In this document: positions 1 through 6,145 of the stretch, piece after piece | Numbering within the stretch: position 1 is the first letter of the stretch | Layout of the letters: each line of letters starts with the position of its first letter | Assembly (NCBI GenBank): GCA_017475845.1 | Contig: JAFVEU010000033.1 | Location: forward strand, 1-7,916 | DNA length: 7,916 nucleotides | Source: Lachnospiraceae bacterium | GTDB taxonomy: Bacteria > Bacillota > Clostridia > Lachnospirales > Lachnospiraceae | Direction: 5' to 3' | The notes under the pieces: model-generated | What the model was told of the DNA's origin: nothing | What the model saw: the letters and a program-made list of their open reading frames with translations, nothing else | Database searches by the model: none | Position numbers and translations under genes: made by a program

Positions 1-753
1 AATGTTATCTATGAAAAGTAGCACATCCCTGTTTTCCACATCCCTGAAATACTCGGCCATGGTAAGCCCAGTTTCAGCAACCCGCATCCTTGCCCCGGGT
101 GGCTGATTCATCTGACCGAAAACAAGAGCAGTCTTTTCAAGAACTCCCGACTCCCTCATCTCTGACCACAGATCGTTTCCTTCGCGGGATCTCTCCCCGA
201 CTCCGGTAAAGATGGAATATCCGCCGTGCTCCGTGGCTATGTTCGTGATAAGCTCCTGTATCAGCACGGTCTTGCCCACGCCGGCTCCTCCGAAAAGCCC
301 GATCTTTCCGCCCTTTGCGTAAGGTGCCAGAAGGTCTATTACCTTTATCCCTGTTTCAAGTATCTCCTGAACAGGAGACTGGTCTTCGAATTTCGGGGGC
401 TCACGATGGATCACCCACCGCTCTCCCTCCGTGATATCCTCTCCGTGGTCTATGGTGTCTCCGAAAACATTGAAAAGCCGGCCTAGTGTCCCCTTTCCAA
501 CAGGCACCCGGATAGGCCCGCCGTTATCCTTTACCGGCATATCCTTATGAAGCCCTTCGCTTTCGGTGAGCATTATACAGCGCACCACTCCGTCGCCGAT
601 ATGCTGTGAGACCTCCATAACGCCCTTTGCGCCGTTATTATCCACGCTGAGGGCGTCTCTGATGTAGGGCAGGTTCCTTCTGTCCGGGAACTGCACATCA
701 ACCACCGGCCCCATTACCTGTATTATCTTTCCTTCGTTATTCCTGCTTTCCAT
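1..753 (-). CDS. atpD: F1 ATP synthase subunit beta (3' end cut off by window edge)
   Basis: Catalytic subunit of the F1 head, which makes or hydrolyses ATP at the alpha/beta interfaces on the cytoplasmic side. Translating the minus strand from the ATG at 753 gives 251 residues before the window ends in codon ATT; the family is usually about 465 residues, so roughly half is visible. The N-terminal beta-barrel starts GKIIQVMGPVVDVQFP (8-23). The Walker A loop GGAGVGKT is at 155-162, the GERSREGND motif is at 186-194 with the catalytic glutamate at 187, and the Walker B strand LLFIDN is at 245-250 with Asp249. No key residue is missing. It begins two bases after the gamma stop (TAA GG ATG), with a modest AGGA eight bases upstream, so it is probably translationally coupled to atpG. 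The identification is certain; only the C-terminal half is unseen. Confidence 0.97.
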   Translation of the reverse strand, partial: MESRNNEGKIIQVMGPVVDVQFPDRRNLPYIRDALSVDNNGAKGVMEVSQHIGDGVVRCIMLTESEGLHKDMPVKDNGGPIRVPVGKGTLGRLFNVFGDTIDHGEDITEGERWVIHREPPKFEDQSPVQEILETGIKVIDLLAPYAKGGKIGLFGGAGVGKTVLIQELITNIATEHGGYSIFTGVGERSREGNDLWSEMRESGVLEKTALVFGQMNQPPGARMRVAETGLTMAEYFRDVENRDVLLFIDNI

Positions 754-755
754 CC

Positions 756-1667
756 TTATGATCCTGAAGCCTTTGCTTTTTTCTTCCTTCTTTGTTTCTG
801 GGCCTTAGCCCCGCTGCATACCTCTGTTATCTCCTGTGTAATGGCCGCCTGACGCACCCTGTTGAATTCAAGGTTCAGGGTATGCAGGATGCTGTTTGCG
901 CTGTCGTTAGCCGACTGCATGGCGGTCATCCTGGCATGCTGTTCACAGCAGAAGGATTCCACCAGCGCACTGAAGATATATCCGTTTATGCAGTTTGGAA
1001 CAACTGCTTTTATGACATCCTCCGGAGATGGTATCAGCTGGAACTCCTCCTGATATACATCCGCCGGAATGCTCATGACAGTGGCTTCCTTAAGGGGAAG
1101 GAGCCTGTGGATCATGGACTCCATTTCCGTACTGTTCACCATAATGGTATAAACTATGAATAATTCCTGTATCTGCTCCGTTTCATATAGCTCCAGGAGC
1201 CGCAGTGTTATTACCCTTGAACGGTGCAGTGTGGGGTTCTGCGCCGTATAGAGGAACTCTTCATCTATGGGAATATGCTTGTTTTCAAAATGCTTTCTTC
1301 CCAGCTCCCCGACCACAAAAAGCTTCGTGTTCTTGTGTTTGGCCATTTCCTCTTCGGTAAGCTTTAATACATTGTGATTATAGGCTCCTGCAAGACCCTT
1401 GTCCGCCGTTATCACCAGAAAGGCCACCGTCCGGTCCTTATCCTTTTCCTCGTCAATGGGACGGAAGAAGGGACTGTTTATACCGGATACATGACGGGCA
1501 AGACGCTCTGTCATGGCCTGCATACCGTAGAAATAGGGCTCTGTCTGCTCCAGCTCCTTCTTGGCCTTCCTGAGCTTTGTGGAAGAGATCAGGTACATGG
1601 CATTGGTGATCTTCTGGGTTTCCTTTATGCTGTTTATCCTGTTCTTAATCTCTTTAGTACTGGCCAT
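756..1667 (-). CDS. atpG: F1 ATP synthase subunit gamma with extra basic C-terminal tail
   Basis: Central rotor shaft that couples c-ring rotation to the catalytic sites. It has 303 residues, against about 285-290 for typical bacterial gamma. The N-terminal helix carries the family pattern STKEIKNRINSIKETQKIT (3-21). The Rossmann-like domain shows ITADKGLAGAYNHNV (86-100), the counterpart of the usual SSDRGLCGGFN region. The C-terminal helix holds the gamma signature ITQEITEVCSGAKA (277-290). Beyond it lie about 13 extra residues rich in Lys and Arg (QKQRRKKKAKASGS, 290-303), where most homologues stop. The gene sits 15 bases after alpha and 2 bases before beta. The start is ATG at 1667; the only nearby purine-rich site, GGCAGG, is rather far upstream, which suggests coupling to alpha translation. 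The family call is certain; the role of the tail is unknown. Confidence 0.97.
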   Translation of the reverse strand: MASTKEIKNRINSIKETQKITNAMYLISSTKLRKAKKELEQTEPYFYGMQAMTERLARHVSGINSPFFRPIDEEKDKDRTVAFLVITADKGLAGAYNHNVLKLTEEEMAKHKNTKLFVVGELGRKHFENKHIPIDEEFLYTAQNPTLHRSRVITLRLLELYETEQIQELFIVYTIMVNSTEMESMIHRLLPLKEATVMSIPADVYQEEFQLIPSPEDVIKAVVPNCINGYIFSALVESFCCEQHARMTAMQSANDSANSILHTLNLEFNRVRQAAITQEITEVCSGAKAQKQRRKKKAKASGS

Positions 1668-1682
1668 AGGACAGAACCTGCC

Positions 1683-3458
1683 TTATGCTTCTTTCCACTC
1701 GTTTTCCTTATATTCACTGACACCGGACAATATCTTTTCCGTCAGCTCCTCATCCAGGATCTGACGCTGTTCCAGAGTCTTGTTGATATCTCCGTGAACC
1801 TTCTCCATATAGGATAAAAGTCCCTTCCGGAATTCCTTTATCCTCTTTAGGTCGATGCCGTCCATCTGCTTGTTATTCGCAGCAATAAGCAGTATGACCT
1901 GCTCTGCCATGGTAAAGGGATGCTCCAGGGGCTGCTTCAAGAGCTCCATAAGGGTCTCTCCATGGACCAGCATCTGCTTCGTTGCATAATCCAGATCGGA
2001 TGAGAACTGGGTAAAAACAGCCATCTCCCTGTACTGGGCCAGATCGATACGAAGGGAGCCCACCGCCTTTTTCATGGCCTTGTTCTGGGCCGCGCCACCG
2101 ACTCTGGATACGGAGAGTCCCACATTTACCGCCGGTCTCTGTCCCTCGAAAAACAGGTCTCCCTCCAGGAATATCTGTCCGTCGGTGATAGAGATGACAT
2201 TTGTGGGGATATAGTCGGAAACATCTCCTGCCTGGGTCTCTATCACGGGAAGCGCCGTCATGGACCCTCCCCCCAGCTCCTCCGACAGGCGGCTCGATCT
2301 CTCAAGAAGCCTGGAATGAAGATAGAATACATCTCCGGGGTAAGCTTCCCGCCCGGGTGGACGCCCGAGGAGCAGGGATATGGATCTGTATGCTACCGCG
2401 TGCTTTGAAAGGTCATCATAAACTATCAGTACATCATCACCCTTATACATGAACTGTTCGGCCAGAGCCGTTGCGGAATAAGGCGCTATATACTGAAGGG
2501 GTGCCGGGTCACTGGCGGTTGCGGAAACAACCGTGGTGTATTCCATGGATCCGATCTTCTTAAGGGTGGATACTATCTTCGCCACCGTTGATGCCTTCTG
2601 GCCGATGGCTACATAGATGCACTTTACCCCCTTGCCCTTCTGATTGATGATGGTATCAATGGCAATGGAAGTCTTTCCGGTCTGTCTGTCACCTATGATC
2701 AGCTCTCTCTGTCCCCTGCCTATGGGGAACATGGAATCGATGGCAAGTATCCCCGTTTCCATCGGCACTCCCACCGGTTTTCTGTCCACTATGCCCGGAG
2801 CCGGAAACTCTATGGGTCTGTGGCTCACGGCTTTTATCTTTCCCTTGCCGTCTATGGGATCTCCAAGGGCATTTATGACCCTGCCGAGGAAAGCATCCCC
2901 TACCGGGATACCGGCTCTCTTGCCGGTACGGACGGCGCGCATGCCCTCTCTGATGTTCTGATCCCTTCCGAAAAGGATACAGCCCACCTGATCGGTCTCT
3001 ATATTCTGGACCATTCCTCTTGTGCCGTCATCAAAGACCACCACTTCTCCGTAAACCGCATGGTCAACACCCCGGAGAAAGGCGATCCCGTCACCTACAA
3101 ACTCCACTGTGCCGACTTCGTTTGACTCGGCGTGGAGCTCGAAATCATTGACCTCTGCCTTTAATATGTCCAGCAGATCCTTCTCATCATACTGGGTCTC
3201 GGCGAGCACCGTCTCAATGAGTTTCTCAAACTGGCCGGTCCTGCCTGCCGTACTCCAGTCATAGATAAGACTTCCTGCGGCAAGGACGAAACCTCCGCCG
3301 ATAGCTTTATCCTCTATAAGCTCCAGAGAAACCTCTTCCGCCCCCAGCTTCTTCTTAACGAATTCCTTAAGCCGGAAGATCTGGCTGTCGGAAGGCTTTG
3401 TCACATATTTAAGCTCGGCATTCACGGCTTTTTTTCTTTCCACGGCATCAGTTGCCAT
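1683..3458 (-). CDS. atpA: Fusion of delta C-terminal domain with complete F1 ATP synthase subunit alpha
   Basis: Non-catalytic nucleotide-binding subunit of F1 with an N-terminal extension. It has 591 residues; alpha is normally 500-513. Residues about 90-591 are a full alpha: N-terminal helix DLLDILKAEVNDFE (94-107), barrel EVGTVEFVGDGIA (114-126), Walker A GDRQTGKT (256-263), DVLIVYDD (342-349), signature PAVNVGLSVS (442-451) followed by the arginine finger Arg452 in SRVGG, and a normal helical C-terminus. Residues about 8-85 match the C-terminal domain of delta (AtpH), with a helix over FRLKEFVKKKLGA (28-40) and the hallmark IGGGFVL..GSLIYD (53-67) followed by a helix FEKLIETV. The delta N-terminal six-helix domain is absent. 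The start ATG at 3458 overlaps atpF by 11 bases and follows GGGAG six bases upstream; no room exists for a separate atpH. No convincing internal start would yield unfused alpha. The frame is open across the junction, so this is not a frameshift remnant. Confidence 0.96.
   Translation of the reverse strand: MATDAVERKKAVNAELKYVTKPSDSQIFRLKEFVKKKLGAEEVSLELIEDKAIGGGFVLAAGSLIYDWSTAGRTGQFEKLIETVLAETQYDEKDLLDILKAEVNDFELHAESNEVGTVEFVGDGIAFLRGVDHAVYGEVVVFDDGTRGMVQNIETDQVGCILFGRDQNIREGMRAVRTGKRAGIPVGDAFLGRVINALGDPIDGKGKIKAVSHRPIEFPAPGIVDRKPVGVPMETGILAIDSMFPIGRGQRELIIGDRQTGKTSIAIDTIINQKGKGVKCIYVAIGQKASTVAKIVSTLKKIGSMEYTTVVSATASDPAPLQYIAPYSATALAEQFMYKGDDVLIVYDDLSKHAVAYRSISLLLGRPPGREAYPGDVFYLHSRLLERSSRLSEELGGGSMTALPVIETQAGDVSDYIPTNVISITDGQIFLEGDLFFEGQRPAVNVGLSVSRVGGAAQNKAMKKAVGSLRIDLAQYREMAVFTQFSSDLDYATKQMLVHGETLMELLKQPLEHPFTMAEQVILLIAANNKQMDGIDLKRIKEFRKGLLSYMEKVHGDINKTLEQRQILDEELTEKILSGVSEYKENEWKEA
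3204..3437 (-). other. Delta (AtpH) C-terminal domain fused to alpha
   Basis: This is the domain segment of the fused gene covering residues about 8-85. It begins where the C-terminal domain of an ordinary delta subunit begins, with a strand equivalent to the common TAEVTSAxPLS segment (here KAVNAELKYVTKPSDSQ). It then has an amphipathic helix with the KKKLGA turn, the paired strands VSLELIEDKAIGGGFVLAAG, and YDWSTAG in place of the usual YDGSVRG. In known enzymes this domain binds the C-terminal ends of the b dimer, while the missing N-terminal domain binds the alpha N-termini. The fusion would replace that non-covalent contact with a peptide bond. The domain match is judged by eye from the motifs. 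Confidence 0.85.
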
Positions 3459-3948
3459 CTTCTTCTCCCGCCTTGCTCAAAAAATCTTCCAAAAGGCTGT
3501 TATCTGTTTCAGCGTTGTTACTGCCCGCTGCGATCTTCCTTGCGGCAGCGGAAACTATCTCCGCGATCTTTCTCTCCTGCTCGGCATCCCTCACAGCAGC
3601 TTCCATCTCGGCCTTCCTGCCCGCATCTTCTATGATCTGCTCAGCCCGCTTATTTGCATCATTGATTATCCGGTCGTACTCTTCAACCGCTTTCCTGTTT
3701 GCCTCGGAAAGCCTGGTCTTCTCAGCTTCCTCGATCTCCGCCACTTTTTCGCCGTATTTTCTTTTCAGTTCTTCGGCTTCTTCAGCGGCCTTTTCCGCAT
3801 TTTCCTTGTTCTCGACAATGCGGCGTGCCCGTTCCTGCAGTATCTTATCCACAGGCGCAAAAAGGAAACGCTTTAGGATAAAAAACAATATAAGGACATT
3901 GGCAATAGTAAAAGCTATTGATGCCGGATGTATGGAAACGATCCCCAT
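3448..3948 (-). CDS. atpF: Fo ATP synthase subunit b
   Basis: Peripheral stalk subunit, which holds F1 still against the rotating c ring. It has 166 residues, a usual length. A single N-terminal membrane helix spans about residues 8-30 (ASIAFTIANVLILFFILKRF), followed by the typical PVDKILQERARRI turn (32-44). A long highly charged helical/coiled-coil stretch runs to about residue 140. The C-terminus is complete (SLLEDFLSKAGEEDGN) and shows no fused delta, unlike the b-delta fusion of mycobacteria. It starts at ATG 3948 behind a perfect AGGAGG seven bases upstream and ends 11 bases inside the downstream delta-alpha gene, implying coupled translation. Its natural partner, the delta C-terminal domain, is the N-terminus of the next gene. 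Confidence 0.96.
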   Translation of the reverse strand: MGIVSIHPASIAFTIANVLILFFILKRFLFAPVDKILQERARRIVENKENAEKAAEEAEELKRKYGEKVAEIEEAEKTRLSEANRKAVEEYDRIINDANKRAEQIIEDAGRKAEMEAAVRDAEQERKIAEIVSAAARKIAAGSNNAETDNSLLEDFLSKAGEEDGN

Positions 3949-3970
3949 GGATCAACCTCCTTTATAAGTA

Positions 3971-4195
3971 TCACTTTCCAAGTACAAATATGATAAGAAT
4001 GGCCGTAACAAGTGAATATATGGCGGTAGCCTCTGCAAGGGCCGCTCCCAGGATAAGGGTGGTACGGATCTTTCCTTCTGCTTCCGGCTGTCTTGCTACC
4101 GCATCCGTTGCCTTAGCGGTAGCGATACCGATACCCACGCCTGCTCCGATACATCCAAGTGCTGCGATTCCTGCTCCCAAAGCTGTTAAACTCAT
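3971..4195 (-). CDS. atpE: Fo ATP synthase subunit c (proteolipid)
   Basis: Subunit of the rotating c ring that carries ions through the membrane. It has 74 residues in two membrane helices (about 4-27 and 46-72) joined by the polar loop ARQPEAEGK (34-42), which contacts gamma/epsilon. Helix 1 carries the packing glycines G17, G19, G21 and G23. The ion-binding carboxylate is Glu55 in ALAEATAIYS. Of the sodium-binding set known from Ilyobacter-type c subunits (Gln in helix 1, then Glu-Ser-Thr in helix 2), the Gln position is Ile22 and the Ser position is Ala56; only Thr57 is kept. Proton coupling is therefore the better guess. The start ATG at 4195 lies two bases after the atpB stop, and an AGGAGG embedded in the last atpB codons gives strong initiation, fitting the need for many c copies. 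Confidence 0.97.
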   Translation of the reverse strand: MSLTALGAGIAALGCIGAGVGIGIATAKATDAVARQPEAEGKIRTTLILGAALAEATAIYSLVTAILIIFVLGK

Positions 4196-4197
4196 TG

Positions 4198-4908
4198 TTA
4201 TCCCTCCTGTTCTACTGCTTCGCTAATGTATATGGACGTAAGAAAAACAAAAACATATGCCTGTAAAAGTGCATCAAATATCTCAAAATAGCAACTGAAC
4301 GGAATGGGGATCGCAAGAGGAACCAGGATCTTTAATAGCTCCATGATTATGAACCCGCCGAAGATATTGCCGAAAAGTCGCATACAGAGTGAAAGCGGTT
4401 TGATTATGATCTCAAGGATATTGATGGGTGTGATCACTGCGATAGGTTTCGTGAAGGACTTAAGCCATCCCCCAACGCCTTTCCTGTGGATCCCTGCGAT
4501 CTCAACGATGACAATGCTCATAAGAGCCAGCGCTATGGTCACGTTCAGATCCTTTGTGGGAGGCTTCATGAAAGTATATTCATCAGAAACGGCAGTCTCG
4601 ATAAGTGCCGAAAGATTTGTAAGTCCGATAAAGAAAAGCATGGTGACGGTAAACCAGGAATAGCCGACAGCCTCGTCCCCCAGCATACTATGGGTCAGAT
4701 CCCTTACCCAGGTCACGAATGCCTCAACAGCCAGCTGTCTCTTCCCGGGATTCTCAACGGTAAAACCCCTGGTGAGGAGAATGCAGGCTATAAGAACGAT
4801 CACCAATAAGATCCAAGTATTTACTATAGACTCCGTAATGATTACGGGGCCAATGGAAAAGAGGGGTTTGACCCCAAGTTCTTCTACAAGTTTTTCCCCC
4901 AGATCCAA
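4198..4908 (-). CDS. atpB: Fo ATP synthase subunit a, TTG start
   Basis: Membrane stator subunit forming the two ion half-channels against the c ring. It has 236 residues with about five hydrophobic segments (roughly 25-46, 82-105, 122-141, 160-200 and 205-232). The essential arginine is Arg177 in PLSLCMRLFGNIFGG (171-185), and the conserved glutamine is Gln216 in LLQAYVF. The PPTKDLNVT loop (116-124) is typical. Relative to E. coli, the Glu219 position is Phe186 and the His245 position is Glu209, so the channel carboxylate seems moved. The start is TTG: an in-frame TGA stands two codons upstream and no ATG or GTG lies between, while GGGGAGG sits nine bases before the TTG. It is the first gene of the operon; no atpI precedes it. 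Confidence 0.95.
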   Translation of the reverse strand: MDLGEKLVEELGVKPLFSIGPVIITESIVNTWILLVIVLIACILLTRGFTVENPGKRQLAVEAFVTWVRDLTHSMLGDEAVGYSWFTVTMLFFIGLTNLSALIETAVSDEYTFMKPPTKDLNVTIALALMSIVIVEIAGIHRKGVGGWLKSFTKPIAVITPINILEIIIKPLSLCMRLFGNIFGGFIIMELLKILVPLAIPIPFSCYFEIFDALLQAYVFVFLTSIYISEAVEQEG

Positions 4909-4917
4909 CTCTCAGTT

Positions 4918-4924
4918 CCTCCCC
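4918..4924 (-). promoter_or_regulatory. Ribosome binding site deciding the atpB TTG start
   Basis: The minus strand reads GGGGAGG, then nine bases, then TTG. An in-frame TGA at 4912-4914 rules out any start further upstream, so this site and the TTG fix the N-terminus of subunit a. Confidence 0.85.
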
Positions 4925-4960
4925 GGATGTCCGTATCAATGTAAACCACTACATCAGAGC

Positions 4961-4989
4961 ATTATACTCCTTTACGGAGCAAAGGTAAA
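4961..4989 (-). promoter_or_regulatory. Probable SigA (sigma-70 type) promoter of the atp operon
   Basis: On the minus strand a perfect -10 hexamer TATAAT (4961-4966) lies 17 bases downstream of TTTACC (4984-4989), which matches TTGACA at four of six positions. There is no TGn extension. Transcription would begin near 4954, giving an untranslated leader of about 45 bases before the atpB TTG at 4908. The spacer contains the short inverted repeat CTCC-GTAAA-GGAG, whose meaning is unclear. This is the only convincing promoter I see in the window. Confidence 0.75.
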
Positions 4990-4996
4990 ATGGAAA

Positions 4997-5012
4997 TTTA
5001 ACAGCGGTTAAA
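4997..5012 (-). repeat. Small perfect inverted repeat between the acetyltransferase gene and the atp promoter
   Basis: The sequence TTTAAC-CGCT-GTTAAA (minus strand) has perfect six-base arms around four bases. It overlaps the TAA stop of the upstream gene and ends eight bases before the -35 hexamer. The stem is AT-rich and only a broken T run follows, so it would be a weak terminator at best. An operator half-site pair is an alternative. Either role is a guess. Confidence 0.35.
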
Positions 5013-5838
5013 ACAGTTCATATACCGCATATACAGAAGTTCCGGAGGGCTCCGGTGTTTTGCCGGTAAGCTTCTCTGTTATGGAAAGCGCCATGGTGTT
5101 TACTGCCTGAAAAACCAGGGGGTCTGAACCGTAACCGTTATTCTCCACCGCCTCAAAGAAGGAACGGATCAAAAGCATCAGCTGCTTATAAGCATTGTCC
5201 CTGCTGTGAAGAAAATCTATTATGATCCTGTCCTCGTGAGCGGAACAAAGGACTGAAGCCGCAACTTCTCCATGCTTATCAAATACCGACAGGCTGAGAT
5301 CCCGTAACAGCGCATTGTCCTTTAAGGAATTTACGGGATATCCCCCCTCTTCAAGAAATTTAAGCACTGCATTGGTTTCCTTCCGGTCCGTTTCCGAAAG
5401 CGAAAGCACCGTCCCGGGATAGTCCCTGCCAAATACCCACTCCTTTGAAAAATCGCTGTTTTTTACCTCTTCAATAGTGAAGGTGTAAACAGAAGGCTCA
5501 TAGACCAGGAAAAACCCCAGTGACAGTAAAAAGGCCTCCAGCTCCTCCCCATTCCTGAGATAATCCGCAGTAACGAACCTGGCGCCGGCAGCTCTGGAAA
5601 ACATGATGATATTTTCAACCAGCTCCCGTCCAAGCCCCCTCCTTCTGAAGGAAGGCGCTATAAAGACGGAATGCAGCATGGCTTCATCCCCTGTGAGACT
5701 AAGAACAGCCGTTCCCGCTGCCTCATCCTCCTCCATAAGTCCCAGATCGATCCTCTCGCCCTCTGTGAGGTATCCGGGCTCAAAGATCATATTCCGGAAA
5801 AACGGACGGCTGGTTTCATCGATCTCTATGATCTCCAT
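5008..5838 (-). CDS. GNAT-family acetyltransferase-like protein, two-part (tandem GNAT-like)
   Basis: Probable cytoplasmic N-acetyltransferase that would move an acetyl group from acetyl-CoA to an unknown amine. It has 276 residues. The N-terminal half (about 1-125) shows the GNAT core: strand AGTAVLSLTG (41-50), strand MLHSVFIAPSF (54-64), then the acetyl-CoA pyrophosphate loop RRRGLGRE (65-72) and helix LVENIIMFSRAAGA, ending with LLSLGFFLVYEPSVYTF as the last strands. The C-terminal half repeats the order of secondary structure, with strands near 181-198, IIIDFL (205-210), helix LMLLIRSFFEAV (220-231) and strand LVFQAVN (241-247). However, the RxxGxG loop is replaced by HSRDNAYKQL, so this half is probably unable to bind acetyl-CoA. 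It starts at ATG 5838 behind AAGGAG at seven bases, four bases after the DUF4176 stop, so the two are likely cotranscribed. The substrate cannot be inferred. Confidence 0.82.
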   Translation of the reverse strand: MEIIEIDETSRPFFRNMIFEPGYLTEGERIDLGLMEEDEAAGTAVLSLTGDEAMLHSVFIAPSFRRRGLGRELVENIIMFSRAAGARFVTADYLRNGEELEAFLLSLGFFLVYEPSVYTFTIEEVKNSDFSKEWVFGRDYPGTVLSLSETDRKETNAVLKFLEEGGYPVNSLKDNALLRDLSLSVFDKHGEVAASVLCSAHEDRIIIDFLHSRDNAYKQLMLLIRSFFEAVENNGYGSDPLVFQAVNTMALSITEKLTGKTPEPSGTSVYAVYELF

Positions 5839-5842
5839 ATGA

Positions 5843-6145
5843 TCACTCCTTCGGCACGATCTCTCCGTCCTTTATCTCCAGTTCTCCCAGCTCAGCCAGA
5901 ACCTCGCTGCGGAAATTCAGTTCTTCTTCATCCTGGAATCCCACGAAGAATACCTTCTCGATATCATCCCTGTTGAAGAAGTAGTTGTTGTCTTCCCCTG
6001 TCATTCCCAGAGGATATATGCAGCCCACGTAGTCGTATATCTCCTCCATCGCATCATTTGACAGGATCCTTCCCATTATCATGAGCTTTGTTTTTGCGCC
6101 CCTTAATAAAACTACCGATCCGATGGGCAATAAGTTTTCGTACAT
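5843..6145 (-). CDS. DUF4176 domain protein (T7SS/LXG-associated small protein)
   Basis: A 100-residue soluble protein matching DUF4176 by eye: the N-terminal NLLPIGSVVLLRG, then KLMIMGR, the central YDYVGCIYPLGMTGEDNNYFFN and DDIEKVFFVGFQDEEE. The C-terminus is acidic. From memory, this family recurs beside type VII secretion and LXG effector genes in Firmicutes, where a helper or chaperone-like part is suspected; its biochemical role is not established to my knowledge. I place the start at ATG 6145 rather than at the in-frame ATG at 6163. The codons between them (AAA GGC GGA AGG) form the ribosome binding site of the inner ATG, the outer ATG has no such site, and homologues begin close to NLLPIGS. 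It follows the large Thr/Gly-rich protein by 70 bases and precedes the GNAT gene by four. Confidence 0.82.
   Translation of the reverse strand: MYENLLPIGSVVLLRGAKTKLMIMGRILSNDAMEEIYDYVGCIYPLGMTGEDNNYFFNRDDIEKVFFVGFQDEEELNFRSEVLAELGELEIKDGEIVPKE

Noticed and set aside
226..486. Plus-strand frame opposite atpD
   Set aside because: No family resemblance, and the opposite strand is a clear beta subunit with intact Walker motifs.
3448..3458. Frameshift or assembly error joining atpH and atpA
   Set aside because: The fused frame has its own ATG and ribosome binding site, reads through the junction without a stop, and both domains keep their motifs. The coding for the delta N-terminal domain is absent altogether, since atpF fills the space upstream with a normal full-length b.
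3452..3967. Long plus-strand frame opposite atpF
   Set aside because: Ser/Ala/Phe-rich product typical of the antisense of a Glu/Lys/Ala-rich coiled coil; it lies wholly over a certain gene.
4945..4964. Tiny upstream frames (ATG CTC TGA and ATG TAG) in the atpB leader as an attenuator
   Set aside because: The first ATG overlaps the -10 box and would not be in the main transcript; neither has a well-placed ribosome binding site in the expected RNA.
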